A stretch of 10,221 bases of DNA, from the NCBI GenBank assembly GCA_002367815.1, contig DFDG01000012.1, forward strand, positions 1 to 10,221. Reading direction: 5' to 3'. Position numbers and translations under genes: made by a program. The DNA comes from Opitutaceae bacterium UBA3033 (GTDB lineage: Bacteria > Verrucomicrobiota > Verrucomicrobiia > Opitutales > Opitutaceae). The notes beneath the pieces are model-generated. The model made no database searches, was not told where the DNA came from, and saw only the letters and a program-made list of their open reading frames with translations. Below, in pieces: positions 7,325 through 10,221 of the stretch. Each line of letters opens with the position of its first letter. Within the stretch, counting starts at the first letter, position 1.

Positions 7325-8223
7325 CTACGGGAAATAACCACGCCCAGCGCAAATAGTAACGAGTAAAGCGCCAACAGTTTGCCTGTGTCGCCCAGCAACT
7401 TAATCAGTTCGCTGGGCGTTTTGCTGTCAACTAATCGCTTGTACTGATTCCACGCCATTGGAATGAGGAGACATGGCAGCAGCCAGCGAAAATCTGTTCC
7501 GTTGATGACCAGGGCAATCGGAAGGGAAAACGATATTAGCAAGGTCGCCATGAATTGGCCTCGGGCACAACGACGTCCAAATCGGACAACCGTGGTCATC
7601 TTCCCTGCGATTCGATCAGTGTGAATATCCCGATAGTTATTCACCAACAGAATATTGGTTGCCAGTAATCCAATCGGTATAGCCATGACCATTACCTCCA
7701 AGGTCAATTGCCCTGATTGCACATAGTAGGTAGCCCCAACAGCCACCAAACCGAAAAAAATGAAGACAAAAACATCCCCAAATCCATGGTATCCTAAAGG
7801 ATAGGGTCCACCCGTGTAGGCAATGGCAAAGACGACACTCATCACTCCGATAACAACCAACCATGGCCCACCCCAAGCAACAAGGAGCAGCCCCAAGCCA
7901 AAACCAAGACCTAAAACAAGCCACGTGGCAGTCCTCATATTCGCGGGACTGATTTGACCAGATGCTACCGCCCTGATTGGTCCAACCCGCTCCTTCGTAT
8001 CGGCTCCTTTGAGGAAATCATAGTAATCATTGGCAAAGTTTGCGCCTATTTGGATCAGAAGCGCGAACAGCAGACACAATGTGACTGCGACTGGGTCAAA
8101 GTAACCATCGTGCCATGCTAATGTTCCGCCAACCAACACCGGTGAAACAGCGGCTGGCAATGTTCTCAGGCGCATCGCACCAAGCCAAATATTCCAGCGA
8201 CTTGCTAATGGGGGAGTCTCCAT
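7321..8223 (-). CDS. menA: MenA-type 1,4-dihydroxy-2-naphthoate polyprenyltransferase
   Basis: Integral membrane prenyltransferase of the UbiA superfamily. MenA attaches a polyprenyl chain to 1,4-dihydroxy-2-naphthoate, giving demethylmenaquinone for the respiratory chain. The 300 residues contain about eight to nine membrane segments. The two aspartate-rich prenyl-diphosphate/Mg sites are visible: NFANDYYDFLKGADT (62-76, with D66, D69, D75) and NNYRDIHTD (195-203, with D199, D203). RLRTLPAAVSPV (18-29), VGPIRAVASGQI (80-91) and YTGGPYPLGYHGFGD (136-150) are typical of MenA rather than UbiA or chlorophyll synthase. The ATG at 8223 has a partial AGG-type ribosome site within the previous gene's end. 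It lies 8 bp after a membrane protein gene and is probably cotranscribed. No other men gene is in the window. Confidence 0.9.
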   Translation of the reverse strand: METPPLASRWNIWLGAMRLRTLPAAVSPVLVGGTLAWHDGYFDPVAVTLCLLFALLIQIGANFANDYYDFLKGADTKERVGPIRAVASGQISPANMRTATWLVLGLGFGLGLLLVAWGGPWLVVIGVMSVVFAIAYTGGPYPLGYHGFGDVFVFIFFGLVAVGATYYVQSGQLTLEVMVMAIPIGLLATNILLVNNYRDIHTDRIAGKMTTVVRFGRRCARGQFMATLLISFSLPIALVINGTDFRWLLPCLLIPMAWNQYKRLVDSKTPSELIKLLGDTGKLLALYSLLFALGVVISRS

Positions 8224-8231
8224 GCACTCGC

Positions 8232-8954
8232 CTACTTTTGTTTCTTGTTAAAAAGCGCGAGGGAACGTCGCGCCATGAGACTGACCACTACCGGAATAAT
8301 AAATATGATGGCAGCAGCATAGACATATTGGTTGCCAATGCCTTGAAATAACAAGCTGAGCAGCAAGAGCATCAGGGTGTAAACAGTCAGAAAACCGGCC
8401 GGCGGTATAGGTAAAGCGGAGTTGAAAACCCAAACCAGTAAAAACGCAAAAAGACCGGCCCCAAAGCCACAGAGGCCGAAAGCTAATCCTGAAATAAAGA
8501 ATAATGGAGCGTAAAATGTGACCCTCCCCTCGATTCGCACAAACTGACGAATCACCGCAATAGCGATAATAGCTATTTGTATTTCGTAGGTAAAAACACC
8601 TGAAGTCTCGGATACTAAATTGCCGGAGAAATCAAAACACGAACTGATCCCCCACTCTTCGTTGCCTATCAATATTAAGCTACCAACCAGCCCACGAAAA
8701 AAATCGATGTAATTACGGATTTTTAAGAATTCTTCGGTAAAATTCACCCGATTGTCCCCGCTCTCACGAATTCGGACGAATTCCCTTTTCCGCTGTCGTC
8801 GCCCCAGCCCAAGACCACGTGCCGCTTTACGACCGATGCGAAGCCAATGCCTTGGCATCCAAAGAATAAAAATGGCGAGAATCAGATACGTGTAATTAAT
8901 ATTCACAATTTGCTTAATCTGGCATGCGGAGTAAAATCCTGTTGTCAAAGCCAA
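8232..8954 (-). CDS. Multi-spanning membrane protein of unknown function
   Basis: I do not recognise this family. From the TTG at 8954 it has 240 residues; a GTG at 8906 (residue 17) would start immediately before the first hydrophobic segment and give 224, so the start is uncertain. Visible segments are a first membrane helix (about 21-38), a strongly basic linker rich in Arg/Lys (34-63, GRRQRKR), a short hydrophobic stretch (84-97), then membrane helices near 122-139, 147-178 (long, Gly/Phe-rich, perhaps a hairpin), 186-206 and 210-227. The protein ends with a basic tail, NKKQK. The basic linker and tail suggest cytosolic placement by the positive-inside rule. It precedes menA by 8 bp, so it is probably cotranscribed with it; a role in quinone or lipid metabolism is only a guess. 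Confidence 0.75.
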   Translation of the reverse strand: MALTTGFYSACQIKQIVNINYTYLILAIFILWMPRHWLRIGRKAARGLGLGRRQRKREFVRIRESGDNRVNFTEEFLKIRNYIDFFRGLVGSLILIGNEEWGISSCFDFSGNLVSETSGVFTYEIQIAIIAIAVIRQFVRIEGRVTFYAPLFFISGLAFGLCGFGAGLFAFLLVWVFNSALPIPPAGFLTVYTLMLLLLSLLFQGIGNQYVYAAAIIFIIPVVVSLMARRSLALFNKKQK

Positions 8955-9126
8955 GCATGTTAAAGCTGGTGGCCTAAATACATTTGTGAATCAGATTTCA
9001 CCATACCGCATGGGATTCAATCAGACTGTATCACTATGCTTGAAGTAGATCCCTCTGGGTGCAGACGAATTTCACAAGAGCGAAACTGCATGATTAAAGA
9101 GGAATCCTAGTGGTTTCCGGCCGGAA
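8955..9126. other. Gene-free stretch of 172 bp
   Basis: Lies between the membrane-protein start and the acylphosphatase stop, so it should hold the promoter of the membrane-protein/menA pair. I see no RNA gene, no convincing promoter pair and no attachment site. Its right end carries the TTCCGGCCGGAA palindrome, listed separately. Confidence 0.5.
9115..9126. repeat. 12-bp GC-rich palindrome abutting the acylphosphatase stop
   Basis: TTCCGGCCGGAA is a perfect palindrome beginning at the base right after the acylphosphatase stop codon in the direction of transcription. The longest RNA hairpin is four pairs with a GGCC loop and no U run, so it is not a standard intrinsic terminator. It could be a binding site or chance. 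Confidence 0.35.
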
Positions 9127-9402
9127 TCATCTTATTTCAAATCCGACATATAAAGCCTCGCGCTGAAAATTCGTCCTTTCAGTCAGTCGTATAAATCCAT
9201 GCATTCTTTCTTCAATCGCCTTTATGAAAGCCGCAGCCTCTTTCGGACTTCCTTCCAAATCCAACAATACACGTCCATCCGGTAGATTTTCAACAAATCC
9301 CGAAATGTCATACTCTTTGGCTAATTGGAGTACTGCAAAGCGAAAACCCACTCCCTGCACTCTGCCACTAAATTGGACAATTTCGTGATGAACCGACCCC
9401 AT
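9127..9402 (-). CDS. Acylphosphatase
   Basis: Small cytosolic enzyme that hydrolyses carboxyl-phosphate bonds such as those of acetyl phosphate or 1,3-bisphosphoglycerate. From the ATG at 9402 it has 91 residues, the normal size. The phosphate-binding loop GRVQGVGFR (13-21) carries the catalytic R21, and GFVENLPDGRV (35-45) carries the catalytic N39; both are placed as in characterised acylphosphatases. Position 36-38 reads FVE where WVR/WVK is commoner, a mild variation. The end, YVGFEIR, fits the last strand of the ferredoxin-like fold. Longer starts exist at ATG 9426, with a weak GGAT upstream, and TTG 9447, but would add non-conserved residues. It appears monocistronic and diverges from the acidic gene to its right. 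Confidence 0.93.
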   Translation of the reverse strand: MGSVHHEIVQFSGRVQGVGFRFAVLQLAKEYDISGFVENLPDGRVLLDLEGSPKEAAAFIKAIEERMHGFIRLTERTNFQREALYVGFEIR

Positions 9403-9535
9403 AATCAGGGCAGCAAACGATCGCATAGATCCAACATCAACCCGCAAAACACCCTATCTTTTCCAAGCACCTAAAACTTACCATGAATTTTATTTGCACT
9501 TTTCCAATCAGGCTACTCAGTTTCACCTTAATTGC

Positions 9536-10221
9536 ATGAGTAACTTCGAATCTGATGGGTCCTTCGAAAATAATTGGAACGACCAGGGCGAATTGGCCTG
9601 GAACGAATTCGATTGGGAACGCTATCTGCGGGAGCAGGAAGAAACGACCAATCGCTATCTGGCTTTTTACGAAAGCTGCCTTAAGAATCCTCAAAGAATA
9701 GATGAGGTTGCTCGTAACATGGGTTGGGATGACAGCCAATGGGACAGCCAAGAACCTGCAGGCACCAACTCGGATGATTCCCGGGAAGTAATTCCCGAAG
9801 AATTTGAACCTCAATCCGACGTTTATACCCTACACAAAAACCCAATCTTTATTTCCACCAAGGCCTTGTTTTTACGGGCAAGGCGCAAGTGGGAGCTGAT
9901 TGCCCCGGATTCCGACAAAGTGCCCCAGAAAATGGCGGTTGGATACTTAACTTCACTACAGCATGGTGAAGAACAGTCGGTACAAGCGATTCATGCTCTT
10001 GAATTCGGTGACTATGCTATGGCCATCAGTCTGTTCAAACGCGCCTTGAGCGCGATGAATCACACCCTATCCATACTGAATGATGATCAGACCATTCATT
10101 GGCGACACGTCAGCCGGTATCGAAGTGAAGTCCTGATGACGATGTTTGATCTCAGGGAAATTTGGTTGAGAGTTATTGGCGAGTGTCGAAGCGAATTGGA
10201 ACGTCCCGCTGAGGACGACGC
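9536..10221 (+). CDS. Acidic protein of unknown function, partial (runs off right edge)
   Basis: An open frame of 228 complete codons from the ATG at 9536 with no stop before the window ends, so the C-terminus is missing. I do not recognise a named family. The N-terminal 95 residues are very acidic and rich in Trp, Asn and Gln, for example LAWNEFDWERYLREQEE (20-36) and NMGWDDSQWDSQ (61-72), and are probably partly disordered. The remainder is helical and more basic: TKALFLRARRKWELIAP (108-124), then helices around 132-152, 155-180 (FGDYAMAISLFKRALSAMNH, resembling a TPR-like helix pair) and 188-222. There is no signal peptide or membrane segment, suggesting a cytosolic protein. Amino-acid use is coherent on this strand, whereas the opposite-strand open frame over it lacks any family resemblance. 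It diverges from the acylphosphatase across 133 bp. Confidence 0.82.
   Translation, partial: MSNFESDGSFENNWNDQGELAWNEFDWERYLREQEETTNRYLAFYESCLKNPQRIDEVARNMGWDDSQWDSQEPAGTNSDDSREVIPEEFEPQSDVYTLHKNPIFISTKALFLRARRKWELIAPDSDKVPQKMAVGYLTSLQHGEEQSVQAIHALEFGDYAMAISLFKRALSAMNHTLSILNDDQTIHWRHVSRYRSEVLMTMFDLREIWLRVIGECRSELERPAEDD

Noticed and set aside
7637..7924. 95-codon minus-strand frame rich in Trp and Cys
   Set aside because: It is an out-of-frame reading of the menA-like gene, whose motifs are unambiguous; the odd composition comes from reading membrane-segment codons in the wrong frame.
8985..9026. Direct repeat AATCAGA near 8988 and 9020
   Set aside because: Seven bases twice in an AT-rich gap is expected by chance and has no associated structure.
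9036..9110. 24-codon plus-strand mini-frame in the 172-bp gap
   Set aside because: No ribosome binding site, no hydrophobic or otherwise recognisable segment, and a length expected by chance.
9437..9814. 125-codon minus-strand open frame at the right end
   Set aside because: It is antisense to the longer plus-strand frame from 9536, which continues past the window edge and has coherent acidic/helical composition. The minus-strand product shows no motif.

Overview
The window is a gene-dense bacterial chromosome segment of moderate GC content. It carries core housekeeping genes in short operons on both strands and no mobile element, CRISPR array, rRNA or tRNA that I can recognise. An LptE-like outer-membrane lipoprotein points to a Gram-negative cell envelope. 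ScpA (condensin), a MenA-type prenyltransferase and several uncharacterised proteins fit a PVC-group bacterium. From recalled family resemblance I favour Verrucomicrobia, probably Opitutales/Puniceicoccaceae, but this is inference; no marker gene settles it.

Left part (1-1223, + strand): an LptE-like LPS-assembly lipoprotein overlaps rpe (ribulose-phosphate 3-epimerase). These converge, with only 12 bp between stops, on a minus-strand pair (1236-3931): the ATPase of an ABC importer followed by its unusually long solute-binding protein. The matching permease is not in the window. 

Middle part (4053-7324, + strand): hpt, an RsmB-type rRNA cytosine-C5 methyltransferase, scpA, a small 83-residue protein overlapping scpA by 4 bp, and thioredoxin. 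The tight spacing suggests one operon as far as the small protein. A 14-bp perfect palindrome lies before trxA.

Right part: trxA ends tail-to-tail on a minus-strand pair (7321-8954), a multi-spanning membrane protein of unknown function followed 8 bp later by a MenA-like prenyltransferase. The trxA and menA stop codons share bases. Then come a gene-free stretch of 172 bp, an acylphosphatase on the minus strand, and, divergent from it, an acidic unrecognised protein that runs off the right edge.

Taken together the genes cover envelope biogenesis, pentose phosphate metabolism, purine salvage, ribosome modification, chromosome organisation, thiol redox and menaquinone synthesis. I found no convincing new biological system. 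The points most worth a second look are the ABC importer pair without a permease and with an enlarged binding protein, the small protein translationally coupled to ScpA, and the two unknown proteins in the right third.
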